From Galactobacter valiniphilus (GTDB taxonomy: Bacteria; Actinomycetota; Actinomycetes; Actinomycetales; Micrococcaceae): a stretch of 64,000 bases of DNA. Positions within the stretch are counted from its first letter, which is position 1. The number at the start of each line of letters is the position of its first letter. The notes below the pieces were generated by a model that saw nothing but the letters and a program-made list of their open reading frames with translations, had not been told where the DNA came from and made no database searches. The DNA lies in contig NZ_QQXK01000004.1 in the NCBI RefSeq assembly GCF_003575975.1, forward strand, positions 1 through 64,000, read 5' to 3'. Of the stretch, positions 15,909 to 25,466 are shown piece after piece. Made by a program: the position numbers and the translations under genes.

Positions 15909-17318
15909 TCAGTAGCGCACGCGGCGCGCGGCGACCGTCGCGAGGCCGCCGGCCAGGAGCGCCAGGACGCCGAGGCCCGCGGCGCCGAAGTCATCGAAGC
16001 CCGTCTCCGCGAGGCCCTGCGTTGAGGCCGGCTTCGCCGCGGGAGCGGCCTTGGCCACCTCGGCCGCCTTGCTCGGCACCCGCTTGGCCGGCTTGGCGGG
16101 GGCAGGCTTGGCGGGCTTGCTCACCGAGACCGGCTTGGCGGGCTTGCCCGGCGTGGAGCCCTCGTCCGTGCCGCTCTCCTCGTCCAGCGCATCGGAGATG
16201 GAGCGGGCGAAGTCGGCCGCGGTCTCGGCGTCGGCACCGAACGTGGCGCGGTACCAAGCGGCCAGCTCGGCGCGCGAGCCGCCGCTGAGGTACGCCTCGA
16301 TGGCTGCGCCGTACTTGTCGGTGGTGTCCTCGCCGAAGAGCAAGTCGAGGAACATCAGCGCGTCGTCGGAGAGGAAGAAGGACACCGCCTCCTCCTTGCT
16401 CTGGATCCCATTCATGGCGTCGTCGATCACGGCGAGCATGACCAGATCGTCGTCGCTCAGCGAGGCGAGGTGCTTGGGGTCGCTCTTGGGGAAGCGATCC
16501 TTCAGGTCCGCCAGGTACTCCTCGCGCAACGCCGGGTCGATCGTGGCGCCACTGGTCTCGGTCGGGGCCTGGGTCGACTCGGTGGAGGCGGCGTCGTCCG
16601 GGACCTGGACGGCGGCGGGGGCCGCGAGCGAGCGGGCGGCCAGCGGGCTCAGCGCGGCGAAGGGATCGACCTCGGGGGTCGCTTCTAGGGCACCCTCGGC
16701 CGGGGCGGCGGGCGCGGAGGCGTCGGTCTCCGGCCCAGCGGACGACGACGCGTCGGCGGACGAAACGCCGGAGGCGTCGGCTTCCGGGGCGGCCGGGGTC
16801 GCGGACGAGGCGGCGCCCTCGGTGCCTTCGGCACCGGCGGCGGGCTGCTCGGGAGCGGGGGCCTCCTCGCCCGACGGGGCGCCGGCGGACGGGGCGCCGG
16901 AGGCGTCGGTTTCGGGGGCGGCCGGGGTCTCAGCGGCCGGCTCCTCGACTGACACCTCAGCCGGGGTTTCGGCGGCGGGCGCAGACGGCACGGCGGGCGC
17001 CTCCACCGCGGGGGCGGGGGACTCCGCGGCCGGGGTGTCGGCCGGAACGTCGGCCGGAGCAGGTGCGGCTGGCGCCACGCTCGCGACGGCAGCGGCGGGG
17101 GTCGAGGGCGCAGCGGGTGCGGCATCGACGGCGGGCGCCGCCGGAGCCGAAACCGGAGCTTCGGGAGCCGCCGCGGGAGCGGAAGGGGAGGCCACCGCGG
17201 GAGGCGCCGCCGCGTCGTCGTCGGCCATCGCCGCGGCCGCGGGGGCCAGCGTCAGCGCGGCCCCCAAGGCCGCTGCGGAGGTGACGGAAAGGGCTCGACG
17301 GGTGACAGGGCGGGACAT
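15909..17318 (-). CDS. Cell-wall-anchored surface protein with LAETG sorting signal
   Basis: A 469-residue protein. The N-terminal signal peptide runs to about residue 35 ([20 protein letters not shown]). A long Ala/Pro/Glu/Ser low-complexity stalk covers about 40-220. A compact helical domain follows at about 250-390. After an Ala/Pro/Lys-rich segment comes the C-terminal signal LAETG, a hydrophobic helix and an RRVRY tail. LAxTG is the motif preferred by class E sortases of high-GC actinobacteria. The start is fixed by a GAGGAG ribosome site. No sortase gene is in this window. The ligand or role is unknown. Confidence 0.85.
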   Translation of the reverse strand: MSRPVTRRALSVTSAAALGAALTLAPAAAAMADDDAAAPPAVASPSAPAAAPEAPVSAPAAPAVDAAPAAPSTPAAAVASVAPAAPAPADVPADTPAAESPAPAVEAPAVPSAPAAETPAEVSVEEPAAETPAAPETDASGAPSAGAPSGEEAPAPEQPAAGAEGTEGAASSATPAAPEADASGVSSADASSSAGPETDASAPAAPAEGALEATPEVDPFAALSPLAARSLAAPAAVQVPDDAASTESTQAPTETSGATIDPALREEYLADLKDRFPKSDPKHLASLSDDDLVMLAVIDDAMNGIQSKEEAVSFFLSDDALMFLDLLFGEDTTDKYGAAIEAYLSGGSRAELAAWYRATFGADAETAADFARSISDALDEESGTDEGSTPGKPAKPVSVSKPAKPAPAKPAKRVPSKAAEVAKAAPAAKPASTQGLAETGFDDFGAAGLGVLALLAGGLATVAARRVRY

Positions 17319-17501
17319 GGTGCTCCTCGGCAACGGCGCGGCGTGTATGTAGCTCTCATCGTTCCAGAGAAACGCCCTCTCACAGGGCTCAAAACACCAT
17401 TCGTCACCGGGCCGTTATGCGCCGCGCCAAGATAACCCACCGACCGCCGCGCACCGGGCACCAGGGAAGGGCAACCCTCCTCCACGACTCCGCCTCGTGC
17501 C

Positions 17502-17570
17502 TCCCCTGATCGGAGTGCGACATGTCGTCAAAAGCTGCGTTGTGGCGACATGTCGCACTCCGATCGGGGA
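17502..17570. repeat. Long inverted repeat related to family B
   Basis: Arms 17502-17527 and 17546-17570 match over 25 positions with one extra T in the left arm, around an 18-nt loop. Each arm holds ATCGGAGTGCGACATGTCG, which shares GGAGTGCGA-x-ATG with the palindromes at 50669 and 51772. It lies upstream of the surface-protein gene and is separate from the classical terminator 17 bp away. Confidence 0.75.
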
Positions 17571-17586
17571 ATGGCGGGGACAGCGA

Positions 17587-17632
17587 AAAGCCCGACGGCG
17601 CCCGCCCACGTGAGCGGGCGCCGTCGGGCTTT
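17587..17632 (-). terminator. Terminator of the fba-DUF3151 operon
   Basis: Perfect 19-base arms (17587-17605 and 17614-17632, starting AAAGCCCGACGG) around an 8-nt loop with flanking A and T runs, just after the DUF3151 stop. Confidence 0.85.
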
Positions 17633-17649
17633 CAGCGCGGTTGAGACCC

Positions 17650-18069
17650 TTACGCCCCGGCCTCGATCGCCTCGATCGCGGTGGGATCGGAGTCGCGCAG
17701 GAACTGGCCGATGCGATCGACCTCCTCCGTCTCCCCGATGGCCCCGGCGGCGCGGCGCAGCGCGTAGAGGGCTCGCAGGAAGCCGCGGTTGGGCTCGTGC
17801 TCCCACGGGACCGGGCCCTGGCCGCGCCAGCCGGCCTTGCGCAGGGCGTCCAGGCCGCGGTGGTAACCGACGCGGGCGAAGGCGTAGGACTCCACCTCGC
17901 GGCCCTCGTGCCAGGCGTCCTCGGCCATGAGGGCCCAGGGCAGCTGGGCCGCGGGGAACTGGCGCGCCAGGTCCTCGGGCTCGTCCCCCGCGGCGAAGCG
18001 CGCGTCCAGCTCGGCGTTCACCGGCAGGAGCGTCGCGGGGACGCCGAGGAGGTTGTCGCCGAGATTCAC
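17650..18069 (-). CDS. DUF3151 domain-containing protein
   Basis: A 139-residue protein matching DUF3151 along its length: NLLGVPATLLPVN at the start, EDAWHEGREVESYAFARVGYHRGLDALRKAGW in the middle, GFLRALYALRRAA later. The family is restricted to actinobacteria, and its gene sits beside fba in many genomes. It has no known activity. The start overlaps the fba stop by 4 bp, so it is the second gene of a coupled operon. Confidence 0.93.
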   Translation of the reverse strand: MNLGDNLLGVPATLLPVNAELDARFAAGDEPEDLARQFPAAQLPWALMAEDAWHEGREVESYAFARVGYHRGLDALRKAGWRGQGPVPWEHEPNRGFLRALYALRRAAGAIGETEEVDRIGQFLRDSDPTAIEAIEAGA

Positions 18070-19088
18070 TTGACCGACTTGCCGGCGGAACCCAGCTGGC
18101 GGGCGGCCTCGGCCACGCGCTCGGCCATGCCGGCCTCGGCGGCGGCACCCCAGACGCGCGGGTCGTAGGTCTTCTTGTTGCCGACCTCGCCGTCCACCTT
18201 CAGGACGCCGTCGTAGTTGGAGAACATGTGGCCGGCCACGGGACGCGTGAAGGCGTACTGGGTGTCGGTGTCGACGTTCATCTTGATGACGCCGTAGGAG
18301 ACGGCGTCGGCGATCTCCTGGTCGCTGGAGCCGGAGCCGCCGTGGAAGACCAGGTCGAAGGGCTCGGACTTGCCGAGCTTGGCGCCGACCTCGGCCTGGA
18401 TGTCCTTGAGGATCTCCGGGCGCAGCTTTACTCCGCCCGGCTTGTACACGCCGTGGACGTTGCCGAAGGTCAGGGCCGTGATGTAGCGGCCGTTCTCGCC
18501 GGTGCCGAGGGCCTCGACGGTCGCGAGGGCATCCTCGACCGTGGTGTAGAGCTTCTCGTTGATGGCGTTCTCAACGCCATCCTCCTCGCCGCCCACGGTG
18601 CCGATCTCCACCTCAAGGATCTGGTGGTTGGCGTTGGTGCGGGCCAGGAGCTCCTTGGCGATGCGCAGGTTCTCCTCGAGGGTCTCGGCGGAGCCGTCCC
18701 ACATGTGCGAGTTGAAGAACGGGTCGCGGCCGGCGGCGACCTCCTCGGCGGAGGCGTCGAGCAGCGGCAGGACGAAGCCGTCCAGCTTGTCCTTGGGGCA
18801 GTGGTCGGTGTGCAGGGCCACGTTGATGTCGTAGGACTTGGCGGCCTCGCGGATGTAGGCAACAAACGCGAGCGAGCCGCGGACCATGTCCTTCACGGAG
18901 GAGCCGGAGAAGTAGGCGGAGCCGCCCGTGGAGACCTGCAGGATGCCGTCGGAGCCGGCGGCCTGGAGGCCGGCGAGCGCGGCGTTGACCGTCTGCGAGC
19001 TGGTGACGTTGATGGCGGGGAAAGCGAACTTGCCGTTCTTGGCGGCGTCCAGCATCTCGTTGTACTTGGCCGGGGTTGCGACGGGCAC
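18066..19088 (-). CDS. fba: Class II fructose-bisphosphate aldolase
   Basis: A 340-residue zinc aldolase of glycolysis and gluconeogenesis, cleaving fructose-1,6-bisphosphate to DHAP and glyceraldehyde-3-phosphate. Key blocks are VALHTDHCP (catalytic Asp and zinc His), VEIGTVGGEEDG (zinc Glu), FGNVHGVY (zinc His) and FHGGSGSS (zinc His and phosphate). Length is normal. It uses a GTG start with a GAGGAG ribosome site and is coupled to DUF3151. Confidence 0.97.
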   Translation of the reverse strand: MPVATPAKYNEMLDAAKNGKFAFPAINVTSSQTVNAALAGLQAAGSDGILQVSTGGSAYFSGSSVKDMVRGSLAFVAYIREAAKSYDINVALHTDHCPKDKLDGFVLPLLDASAEEVAAGRDPFFNSHMWDGSAETLEENLRIAKELLARTNANHQILEVEIGTVGGEEDGVENAINEKLYTTVEDALATVEALGTGENGRYITALTFGNVHGVYKPGGVKLRPEILKDIQAEVGAKLGKSEPFDLVFHGGSGSSDQEIADAVSYGVIKMNVDTDTQYAFTRPVAGHMFSNYDGVLKVDGEVGNKKTYDPRVWGAAAEAGMAERVAEAARQLGSAGKSVK

Positions 19089-19216
19089 TGAAACTCCTCG
19101 TGATGAAGGTGTGGAAGGAACTCATCACCGGCAGCATCAGTGGGGCCGGTCACGTCCGCCTCCATCGTAGCGAGGATGCGTGCGGCCCGCCCGGAATCGA
19201 GGCTCTATGGCGAAGA

Positions 19217-20575
19217 TCAGCCCGCGTTCGCACCGAGCCGCGCCACGAGTTCGGCGTGGTCCTGCTCGGTCTGCTGGGCGTACTCGAGCGCGCACGTGGC
19301 GAGGGCGGCGTCCACGTCGCGGCGACCCTTGAGTTGCGGGGCCAGCTCCAGCGCGCCGGGCGATTGCGCGTGGGCGCGGGCGAGCAGCGCGGCGCAGGCC
19401 TAGGCCAGCGCCGCGAGCTCCCCCAGGTTCAGCGTGGACAGGTCGACCCCGCCCTTCATGTCCCTGAACTGGCGCCAGTAGTGGTCCACCTTGGCCCCGC
19501 CGAAGTGCTCGTCGGCCGCGCCACGGGCGTAGCCGAGGAAGCGATCCGAGTGGGCCTGGAGCACGCGCTGGGCATCCACCACGCGGTGCCCCTGCTCCTC
19601 GCGGCGCACGCGGGCCGGCTGCTTGGCGCCGCCGTAGCTCAGCAGCATCGACTCCTGGGCCTGCTTGAACTGCAGGAGCAGCTCGGTCCCCTGGCCGTCC
19701 CGGAGCAGCGCGATGTAGCAGCGCGTGCCCACCGAGCCCACGCCGACCACGCGCAGCACCACGTCCTGCACCTCGAAGCCGCTCAGCAGCGCGCGGGCGT
19801 CCGGGTCCAGCGTGCCGAGGTAGGCGCGAAACAGGCCCCGAGCGTCCCCGACGCCCATGGCCTCCACGTGCTGGGTCAGTGGCGGCTGGTCCACGAGCCG
19901 GGCGCCGCCCGCCTCGTCCACCACGGCGAAGCGCTTGAGCGCCCGGTCGCTCGTATGCTTGCGCGCCGAGCGCTCCGCCTGGCCCACCAGGCGCGCCGCC
20001 TCGGCCGCCCGGCGCTTGGCCTTCTTGCCCGCCGCCGAGGCCTTGCTCAGGAGCAGCTCCTGGAGATCGCCCGTGTCGACGGAGGCGTAGAAGCGCTCGA
20101 TCGAGGTCATCCCCGCAAAGCGGCGCAGCGCCTTGCGGTAGGCGCGGGCCGCGCGCCGGGAGGCGTCCCAGGCGTCGTCGACCGTTGCGCCGCTGGCGCG
20201 CGCCGCGAGGTGCACCGAGGTGAGGAGGCGCTTGATGTCCCAGTCCCACGGCGCGGGCGCCGCCTCATCGAAGTCGTTCACATCGAACGCCACGTGCCGC
20301 TCCGGCGTGCCGAAGAGGCCGAAGTTGGCGAGGTGCGCGTCGCCGCAGCTCAGAACGGCTGTCCCGGAGTAGGGCGCGGCCGAGAGATCGGAGGCCATGA
20401 CCGCGGCCGCGCCGCGATAAAAGGCGAAGGGCGACTCCGCCATGCGCTCCTGCCGCACCCCCACGAGCGAGGGAATCCGCGTGGCGTCTTGTTCGTCCAG
20501 GATCTCCTCGGCGCCCCGCGGGCGCTGCCCCCACTCGCCGATGTTCCTCAGTGCGCTGATCGCCTTCGTGGCCAT
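19217..20575 (-). pseudogene. DUF2252 family protein interrupted by an in-frame amber codon
   Basis: From the ATG (MATKAISALRNIG) the frame runs 391 codons to TAG at 19400-19402, then continues 60 sense codons to TGA 19217-19219. The part before the stop has the DUF2252 blocks CGDAHLANFGLFGTPE, FDVNDFDEAAPAPWDWDIKRL and YWRQFRDMKGG. The part after has the conserved tail LLARAHAQS and CALEYAQQTEQDHAELV in the same frame. The amber therefore falls inside the domain. A recent nonsense mutation or base-call error is likeliest; readthrough is possible. DUF2252 proteins look kinase-like but have no proven function. Confidence 0.82.
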
Positions 20576-20698
20576 GCCCATCCCCCCGTGTCGACGCGTC
20601 GTCGTGCCCAGCCTAAGCAGGCCCGTCGCGCGACGTAAGAGCGGGCCAAGATCCCGCGAGATTGCGCGGCGGCGTTGCCCTTCCTCCAGTGGAATGAG

Positions 20699-20719
20699 TA
20701 TTTTTACTGACATCGTCAG
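20699..20719 (+). promoter_or_regulatory. Candidate promoter and small inverted repeat upstream of the first tandem membrane gene
   Basis: TATTTT at 20699-20704 is a rare AT-rich block and possible -10. CTGAC-ATC-GTCAG follows at 20707-20719 and would lie in the 5' leader. The gene itself has a good AGGGGGAA ribosome site. Confidence 0.35.
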
Positions 20720-20773
20720 GTCTCGCGCCGGCCAAGGCAGCGGCACCGACGCACTTTCAAGGGGGAACGATTC

Positions 20774-22939
20774 ATGAGCGAGCAGACGCCGAACCCGCCG
20801 TGGGGTGGTGCTCAGCCGCCGCAGCCCGGCTCTCCGGCCCCGCAGTCCTGGGGACCTCCGGCCTCCGCCGCCTACGGCGGCTTCGGGGCCCAGAGCGCCG
20901 AGCCCACGTGGGGGCAGGGCACCCAACAGCAACAGTGGCAAACGCCCGACGGCGCGTGGCAGGGCGGCGCGCCCGCCGCCGCCGGGGGGCTCGGACTGAG
21001 CGGCCGGCATCTCGGCCTCGCGGCGCTGATCGGCGTGGCCGCCTATCTCGTGGCGGCCGTGGCCTCCTCGATCGTGATGCTCCTGCAGAGCGCGGCCCTC
21101 GGATCCAAGGTGGGCGGCGGCAACTTCTTCGCCTCGATCCCCACGTGGATCTCCGGCTCCTTCGGCAACACCCGCACCCTGGCCTACACCCAGGGGGACA
21201 AGACACAGGCGCTCTCGTGGGGTTCCACCGGCATGTTCGTGGTGACCGTGACGCTGCTCAGCGTCCTGCTCCTCGGCCGCCTGCTGCTGCGCAAGGTGCC
21301 CGTGGGCAAGGGGGCGCCACGGCTCATCCTGGCCGGCGTCACGTCGATCGTCTTCTTCGCGCTCATGCTCGTCCTGGCCCTCACGGTGCACTGGGGCATC
21401 TCCCAGGGTGAGGGACGCATCTCACTCAAGGCCGTGAGCGCGCTGGGCATCATCATCGCTCTCATCTCGGTGGGCTTCGTTGCCTACCTGGCCTACTCGC
21501 CCCGCGGCGACTCGCTCCTGCCGAGCATCACGCGCAAGGCCGGCTCGCAGTTCGTCGAGCACGTGCTCATCGTGGGCGGCGTCTACTCGCTCGTGTACTT
21601 CTTCGTGTACTCGGCGAGCGCGGGCAAGCGCGGCTGGCTGTCCTTCCTGGAAATCATCCCGGGCTGGGGCGTCACGACCATGAACATCTTCGGCAGCGCC
21701 GGCGGCGGGCCCGCGGGAGGCGGCGGCATCGACGCGACCGCCTTCATGGGCATCCTCAACGGCTTCAATCTCTCCACCTTCGGTGCCTTCGGCTCGGGCG
21801 ATAGCTGGCTCTCTGTCTTCGGCACGGGTTCGTGGTGGCTGATCCTCGTCTCCATGCTCATGCTCGTCATCGGCCTGCTCTGGGCCTCCCTGCGCTGGCG
21901 CCTGCGCGCCGGGCAGCAGAGCTCGCCGCGTTCGTGGTTCACGCTTCCGGCCGTGTACCTGGTGGGCGCGCTCGTCATCTTCCTGACCTCCATCTCCGTG
22001 GGCAGCGTGGCCAACTTCTCGGCCAAGAGCTTCGAGGAGGGCGTCCGCACCGTGGTGGGCATGGTTTCCCCGTGGAGCATCGCGCTCATCGCCGCTCTCG
22101 GCTTCGTCGTCGAGGGGCTCTCGCGCTACCTCGCGCCGGCGATCCTGCGCTCGGCCGGCGGCCTGCGCGGCCTCCTGGGCCTGCGCCTGGACGCCGATTG
22201 GTCCAGCCTGCAGGGTCAGCGCACCGCGCCCGCCGGATGGGGCGCTCCCCAGGCCGGCCAGCCCGGTTGGGGCCAGCCCGCCGCGGCGCAGGGCGCGTGG
22301 GGCGGACAGTCCCAGGGCGGCCAGTCCCCCGCACAGCCGGGTCAGCCGGCCGAGCAGGGCCAGCCGGCGTGGGGCGACGGCGCCGCTCAGGCCGCTCAAC
22401 CGGCCCAGCCCGCGCAGCCGGCCTGGGATGGCGCCCCCGCTGCCCAGCCCGCGCAGCCCTCCACACCGGCTCAGCCGAGCCAGCCGGCCTGGGGCGGTGC
22501 CCCCGGCGCACCGGCTCAGCCGCAGCAGCCGGCGTGGGGTGCCCCGGCGCCGCAGCAGGCCCAGCCGGCCGCCCCGGAGCAGCCAGCGGCCCCCGCCCAG
22601 CCGGCCTGGGGCGCACCCGCCCCGCAGCAGAACGCACCGGCGGCCCCCGAGCAGCCGGCGCAGCCCTCCTGGGGGGCTCCCCCGGCGCAGCAGGCTGCAC
22701 CGACTCCGGGCGCGCAGCCCCCTCAGCCGGCCCAGCTGGCATGGGGCGCCCCGCCCGAGCCTCCGGCGGCCACCCCGGCCTGGGGCGGGCAGAACGCCAC
22801 GGGACAGCAGGGCCAGTGGGGCCAACCGGCCCCCGACGCCCAGCCGGCCGAGGATGAGCAGCAGCCCCCCGCGTGGGGTCAGCCGCCGCAGCCCGGCGAG
22901 CCCGGGCACCAGCCCCCACAGACCGGCTGGCGGCCCTAA
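20774..22939 (+). CDS. Multi-spanning membrane protein with W/P/Q-rich tail (tandem paralog 1)
   Basis: A 721-residue protein in three parts. Residues 1-75 are Pro/Gln/Gly/Trp-rich and cytoplasmic. Residues 75-485 hold about eight membrane spans with long non-cytoplasmic loops. Residues 485-721 form a low-complexity tail of repeated AQPAWG-like units with regularly spaced tryptophans. The motifs LRWRLRAGQQ, FTLPAVYLVGALV and VEGLSRYLAP recur in the next gene, so the two are duplicates. The family is unknown to me; tails of this kind often mediate clustering or phase separation. Confidence 0.82.
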   Translation: MSEQTPNPPWGGAQPPQPGSPAPQSWGPPASAAYGGFGAQSAEPTWGQGTQQQQWQTPDGAWQGGAPAAAGGLGLSGRHLGLAALIGVAAYLVAAVASSIVMLLQSAALGSKVGGGNFFASIPTWISGSFGNTRTLAYTQGDKTQALSWGSTGMFVVTVTLLSVLLLGRLLLRKVPVGKGAPRLILAGVTSIVFFALMLVLALTVHWGISQGEGRISLKAVSALGIIIALISVGFVAYLAYSPRGDSLLPSITRKAGSQFVEHVLIVGGVYSLVYFFVYSASAGKRGWLSFLEIIPGWGVTTMNIFGSAGGGPAGGGGIDATAFMGILNGFNLSTFGAFGSGDSWLSVFGTGSWWLILVSMLMLVIGLLWASLRWRLRAGQQSSPRSWFTLPAVYLVGALVIFLTSISVGSVANFSAKSFEEGVRTVVGMVSPWSIALIAALGFVVEGLSRYLAPAILRSAGGLRGLLGLRLDADWSSLQGQRTAPAGWGAPQAGQPGWGQPAAAQGAWGGQSQGGQSPAQPGQPAEQGQPAWGDGAAQAAQPAQPAQPAWDGAPAAQPAQPSTPAQPSQPAWGGAPGAPAQPQQPAWGAPAPQQAQPAAPEQPAAPAQPAWGAPAPQQNAPAAPEQPAQPSWGAPPAQQAAPTPGAQPPQPAQLAWGAPPEPPAATPAWGGQNATGQQGQWGQPAPDAQPAEDEQQPPAWGQPPQPGEPGHQPPQTGWRP

Positions 22940-22948
22940 GCCCACACG

Positions 22949-22982
22949 GTGGCGTCATCCCCGCACGCGGGGGTGACGCCAC
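22949..22982. terminator. Stem-loop between the tandem membrane genes
   Basis: Sixteen-base arms with one mismatch (22949-22964 and 22967-22982, starting GTGGCGTCA) lie 10 bp after the first gene. No T run follows. It may act as a partial terminator or mRNA-end stabiliser between the paralogs. Confidence 0.5.
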
Positions 22983-23054
22983 TTCGGCGTTGGGCGGGCC
23001 ACCGCCCGTCCGCCCCACCAGACCACCTTCCGAGATCACCTCGAGGAGCACCAG

Positions 23055-25382
23055 ATGACGCTTCCCCCGTCGCCCCAGGGCCCGGGCACGCCGAACAACG
23101 GCGCACCCTGGCCCCCGCAGGCCCCAGGAACGCCGCCCGCCGCGCCGTGGCCCGGCGCCACCCAGCCACCGGCCACGCCGGCGGCACCCGCCCAGCCGGG
23201 TCAGCCCGGTCAACCCGGCTACCCGGGCCAGCCCGGCTCTCAGCCGGGTCTCGCGCCGGCCCAGCCGGCCGGCGTCGTGCCCCCGGACTTCCCGGGCGGG
23301 GCCGCCGCCTACCCGGCCGCGCCCGGCTACACCCCACCCCCGGTTCAGCCCGCCGGCTTCGGCGCCCAGCCGGGCCAGGCCGTGCCCTCCCCGGCCGCCC
23401 AGCCCGCCGTCGGCTACCCGGGCGCCCCGGTCGTCGCCGCCGGGGGCCCGAGCGGCGGCGCCTCGCTTCCCTGGTGGATCGCCGGCATCCCGAAGCAAGC
23501 CTGGCTGCGGGCGGCGCTGCTCGGGGGCCTCGCCCTCGGCGCCGGCCTCCTCGCCTCCCTCGTCACGGTCCTGCTCTCCCTGCAGCAGGCGACCTCCGCG
23601 CTGAACGGCATCTCCAGGGTGGGTCTCAGCGACGACATGACCGGGCAGTGGTTCCCCGCCACCATTCAGCTCTGGGGCATGGGCTACCTGGGCGTGCTCG
23701 GCGGCGGCATGGAGTCGTCCGCGAGCATCCTGTCACTGAGCGGTCGGGTCGCCTTCTTCTTCCTTCCGCTGGTGGTGCCCCTCGCGTCGTGGGCGGTGCT
23801 GCGTTGGCTCGCGCCTCGGCTCGGCACAGCGGTCACGGCACCCCACTGGGCGCCGCGCGCCGTGTTGGGGGCGGCCACCGGCCTCGGGGCGGCCGTGATC
23901 GTCACGGTCCTCACCGCCCTCATCCCCCTCGCGTCTCAGGACTCGAGCTCCCAACTGACCTTGCGCTCGGCGTCGTTCCTCGGCTTCCTCGGAGTGTGGG
24001 CGATCGTCGGCACGCTTGTTTACTTCTCTCTGCGCCCTCGCGGCTCGGGGCCGTGGGGCCAGCTGGCACGCGACGCCTCCGCCACGGCGCTGTGGCACCT
24101 GTGGACGCTGGGGCTCCTGCTCGGCGTGATCGCCACCATCTACCTGTGCGTGAAGGCCGAGAGCGCCGAACCGCTGCTCACCCTCCCGCTCGTGCTTCCC
24201 TTCCTCGGCACCATGCTGTTCCAGATGGGCTACTTCATCCCGTTCAGCATGGGGGGCTCGGCCACCGTCGGCCTCAGCGCCAGCGCGGGGACGTCGTTCT
24301 CGCTCTTCTCCGAGGGCGTGCCCGGGTGGGTCTGGCCCATCGTGGTGTTGCTCGGACTCGTGTGGCTCGTGCTGGCCTCCGTGCGCTGGCGGGTCCGCCG
24401 CGGCATGCCGGGGAGCAACCCGCTCGAGTGGGCCGCGCTGCCCGCCGTGTACCTCGTGCTCGGGCTCGCCCTGCTCATCGTCGACCGGCTCGGCTTCGGC
24501 ATGTCGCTCGGCGAGCGGGCCGGCGGCTCCGGAAGCATCGGGCCCGCCGGCTGGGGCTTCCTCGTCCTGGCGCTCGTGGGTCTCGCGATCGAGGCGCTCT
24601 CCCGCTACGTCGCCATCCCGCTGCTCCGGGCGATGTCCGCGGGGCTGCGCGGCTTCCTGAGCGCGGGCCTTCCGAGCACGCCGAGCGTGCCGTTGCCGCA
24701 GGCAGCGCCGAAGGCGGCCGCCCCGCAGGGCTGGGGAGCCGGGCCGGCCACCGCCCCCGCTCCGGCCCCGGGCTTCCCCGCGCCGAGCGGCTACCCGGGC
24801 CCCGGGGCCGCCCAGCCCGCGGCGCCCGGGTACGTTCCAGCGCCGCCGGCAGCGCCCGCTCCCGGCTCCGCCCCGGCGGCAGGCCAGGCCGCCCCGGCCG
24901 CGTTCAGCCCGGCACCCGCGGCGCCCGCGGCACCCGCCGCCCCCGCCCAGTCGGCGGGTCCCTGGGACGCGGCGCCGCCCCAACCCTGGACCCAGGCGCC
25001 GAGCGAGCAGGCCGCGCCGCAGGTGCCGATCCAGGACCCCGGGCATCCGCCGATCGCAGCCGTCCCCGCCCCCGAGGACGAGGCCTCCCGCCGCCTCGCG
25101 CCCCCGGCTCCCGCCCCCGACGCCGCGTGGGCGCCGTCGGCGCCGCCGGCCGCCCCGGCCGAGCCGCTTGCCCCTGCCGTTCAGGCCCCGACCACCGCCC
25201 CCGCCGAGCCTTCGGCGCCGGCGGAACCACCCGCCGTCGTGCCGGCGGAAGCGGCGGAGCCCGCCTCACCCGAGACTGCGGCCGAGCCGGGCCAGGCGGA
25301 GGACGCATCGGCCCCGGGGTCGGCGCCGCTGGGTGGGTGGACCCGCCCGCCGCGCGAGCCGGGTTCCGGCCCGCGCCACTAG
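23055..25382 (+). CDS. Multi-spanning membrane protein with Pro/Ala-rich tail (tandem paralog 2)
   Basis: A 775-residue protein with the same plan as its upstream neighbour. A Pro/Gly/Gln-rich cytoplasmic leader runs to about residue 135. A membrane domain of about eight spans covers about 145-535. A long Ala/Pro-rich tail that becomes acidic at the end follows. The shared blocks VRWRVRRGM, AALPAVYLVLGLAL and IEALSRYVAIPLLR show common origin. The tail differs: it lacks the AQPAWG periodicity of paralog 1. The start has a GAGGAG ribosome site. Function is unknown. Confidence 0.8.
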   Translation: MTLPPSPQGPGTPNNGAPWPPQAPGTPPAAPWPGATQPPATPAAPAQPGQPGQPGYPGQPGSQPGLAPAQPAGVVPPDFPGGAAAYPAAPGYTPPPVQPAGFGAQPGQAVPSPAAQPAVGYPGAPVVAAGGPSGGASLPWWIAGIPKQAWLRAALLGGLALGAGLLASLVTVLLSLQQATSALNGISRVGLSDDMTGQWFPATIQLWGMGYLGVLGGGMESSASILSLSGRVAFFFLPLVVPLASWAVLRWLAPRLGTAVTAPHWAPRAVLGAATGLGAAVIVTVLTALIPLASQDSSSQLTLRSASFLGFLGVWAIVGTLVYFSLRPRGSGPWGQLARDASATALWHLWTLGLLLGVIATIYLCVKAESAEPLLTLPLVLPFLGTMLFQMGYFIPFSMGGSATVGLSASAGTSFSLFSEGVPGWVWPIVVLLGLVWLVLASVRWRVRRGMPGSNPLEWAALPAVYLVLGLALLIVDRLGFGMSLGERAGGSGSIGPAGWGFLVLALVGLAIEALSRYVAIPLLRAMSAGLRGFLSAGLPSTPSVPLPQAAPKAAAPQGWGAGPATAPAPAPGFPAPSGYPGPGAAQPAAPGYVPAPPAAPAPGSAPAAGQAAPAAFSPAPAAPAAPAAPAQSAGPWDAAPPQPWTQAPSEQAAPQVPIQDPGHPPIAAVPAPEDEASRRLAPPAPAPDAAWAPSAPPAAPAEPLAPAVQAPTTAPAEPSAPAEPPAVVPAEAAEPASPETAAEPGQAEDASAPGSAPLGGWTRPPREPGSGPRH

Positions 25383-25406
25383 TCCCCCGGGCACGCCGCC
25401 CTCAAG

Positions 25407-25451
25407 AAAAGACCCCGGCCCCGAGCATCACGCTCGGGGCCGGGGTCTTTT
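25407..25451. terminator. Bidirectional terminator
   Basis: Nineteen-base arms from 25407 (AAAAGACCCCGGCCCCGAG) and their complement ending at 25451 enclose a short loop, with A and T runs at the two ends. It lies between convergent genes. Confidence 0.9.
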
Positions 25452-25466
25452 CGCGGAGGAGGTCGC

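Larger units (their letters stand above)
17319..17649. other. 331-bp gap between the surface-protein and DUF3151 genes
   Basis: It contains the surface-protein leader, a long inverted repeat (17502-17570) and the DUF3151 terminator (17587-17632). No coding region is supported. Confidence 0.6.

Noticed and set aside
17650-19088. Fba as a class I or tagatose aldolase
   Set aside because: The zinc-binding histidines and the HTDHCP and HGGSGSS blocks are those of class II fructose-bisphosphate aldolase of the long (FbaA) type.
19400-19402. Pyrrolysine or selenocysteine recoding
   Set aside because: Selenocysteine uses TGA, and no pyl genes or recoding element are visible; DUF2252 and LLM enzymes are not known users.
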